The notes under the pieces were generated by a model. It was not told the DNA's origin. It did no database searches and saw only the letters and a list, made by a program, of their open reading frames with translations. Below, one piece after another: positions 63,300 to 64,000 of a stretch of 64,000 nt of DNA (positions are counted from its first letter, which is position 1; the number at the start of each line of letters is the position of its first letter). This DNA comes from Shewanella electrodiphila (GTDB lineage Bacteria; Pseudomonadota; Gammaproteobacteria; Enterobacterales; Shewanellaceae): positions 1 through 64,000 of the forward strand of contig NZ_JAKIKU010000003.1 in assembly GCF_023283985.1 (NCBI RefSeq), read 5' to 3'. The translations under genes and the position numbers were made by a program.

Positions 63300-63704
63300 T
63301 TACAGATTAGCATAATGCACGCATTGGTTTTGAACTGCGGTTTGCTTAAGCAACTGAGTGAATTGCGCCTTACCACCTGCTCTTTCATCATTTAACAATT
63401 TTTCCATGTGTTGTGCTTGTGAAACAACTTGCTCCATTGCCGTTTGTCTTGCCTGTTGTTCTGATTGCCCTGTTAATACTAATTGCTCAACAAGGTTTGA
63501 GTAATTCTCGTAAACCATGCCTTTGTAATAATCCGCTTCAGTCGCCATTGGCGTATGGGAATAAATGATAGAACAACTCACGGCTGATTCTATGTTAGCC
63601 CTAGCTTGATCGATTTGGATTACAACTGACTGCTGCGTTGAATAGCTGGCATTAGCTGCCACAGAAAAGAAAGCAAACATTGCGACCATGATTAATTTTT
63701 TCAT
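63300..63704 (-). CDS. secreted small hypothetical protein
   Basis: The 134-residue product has a signal peptide ending VAANA. The mature part is helical and Gln-rich with two cysteines (AVSCSII and QNQCVHY) that could form a disulfide. The family is not recognised. It reads toward the EF-hand gene, with 253 bp between the stops; no clear terminator is seen there. Confidence 0.62.
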   Translation of the reverse strand: MKKLIMVAMFAFFSVAANASYSTQQSVVIQIDQARANIESAVSCSIIYSHTPMATEADYYKGMVYENYSNLVEQLVLTGQSEQQARQTAMEQVVSQAQHMEKLLNDERAGGKAQFTQLLKQTAVQNQCVHYANL

Positions 63705-64000
63705 ATTTCGTATACCTTTTACGTCGATGCGAGTAAGCCAGTGTTGTAGTTAACTTGTACTAAGATAACGACTTTCATCATTTGTTAGTTACCTTTTTGC
63801 GCCAGTTAGTTCCAAAGATTTTTTACATTACATACCGCTTTACTGAATTAGCTAACTTGATAGCTATTTTACCTACTTTTGCTAAACCTAAGCTGAACAA
63901 CCAATTAACTTATTCAATTCATGATGGTTCTTTTTAAGAAGCCTCAACGCTATCTTCGAATAAATAACCAACAGATTGTTCAAATCGAATACAAATAAAC

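Overview
The window comes from an AT-rich marine-type gammaproteobacterium, probably an alteromonad (Colwellia, Thalassotalea, Pseudoalteromonas or Shewanella relatives). I infer this from the VCR-like integron attC sites, the style of the LOV/EAL signalling genes and the secreted DUF1566/EF-hand proteins. The exact genus cannot be fixed by eye.

Bases 1 to about 34,660 form the distal part of a chromosomal gene-cassette array. Plus-strand cassette genes are each followed by an attC site that starts TAACAAG and usually ends in GCGTTA. No integron integrase is present; the cassette orientation puts it to the left of the window. The array is interrupted twice. The first interruption (about 1.7-11.5 kb) holds a minus-strand group with a secreted DRGH nuclease, a secreted trypsin-like protease carrying four near-identical 110-residue repeats, an unknown 936-residue protein and several membrane proteins. 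The second (about 22.6-29.3 kb) holds a Tn7-like transposition module (tniQ, tnsC, tnsB, tnsA, read leftward) with a divergent csrA-like gene and an XRE regulator beside tnsA. Both interruptions have the same brackets: a ~95-bp repeat (R1) fused to an attC on the left and an ~85-bp repeat (R2) on the right. A third R1 copy ends the array at 34.66 kb.

Between the interruptions (12.1-22.4 kb) is a region rich in defence-like genes and debris: a DUF3883 nuclease-like protein, a 5'-truncated TIR-like protein, a SIR2 protein, a HelD-like helicase with nuclease insert and zinc ribbons, two HEPN-type cassettes and a possible pPIWI-associated nuclease. Pieces of IS3, IS110/IS1111 and fic genes lie among them. 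The last array segment (29.8-34.6 kb) has a two-gene cassette (soluble protein plus membrane protein), a HEPN-like cassette, a membrane/CBS cassette, an Imm32-like cassette and a coiled-coil membrane cassette.

From about 34.7 kb the DNA looks like ordinary chromosome. A tyrosine recombinase borders the array. Then come an operon of REC-EAL protein, LOV/PAS hybrid kinase and response regulator; a SpoIIAA-like protein; rsuA; an acyltransferase; a glutaredoxin-like protein; a cupin; DUF998 and UPF0158 proteins; a class C beta-lactamase-like hydrolase; a membrane-anchored zincin; and a divergent pair of related DUF1566 proteins, one fused to PKD and arylsulfotransferase domains, the other to EF-hands.
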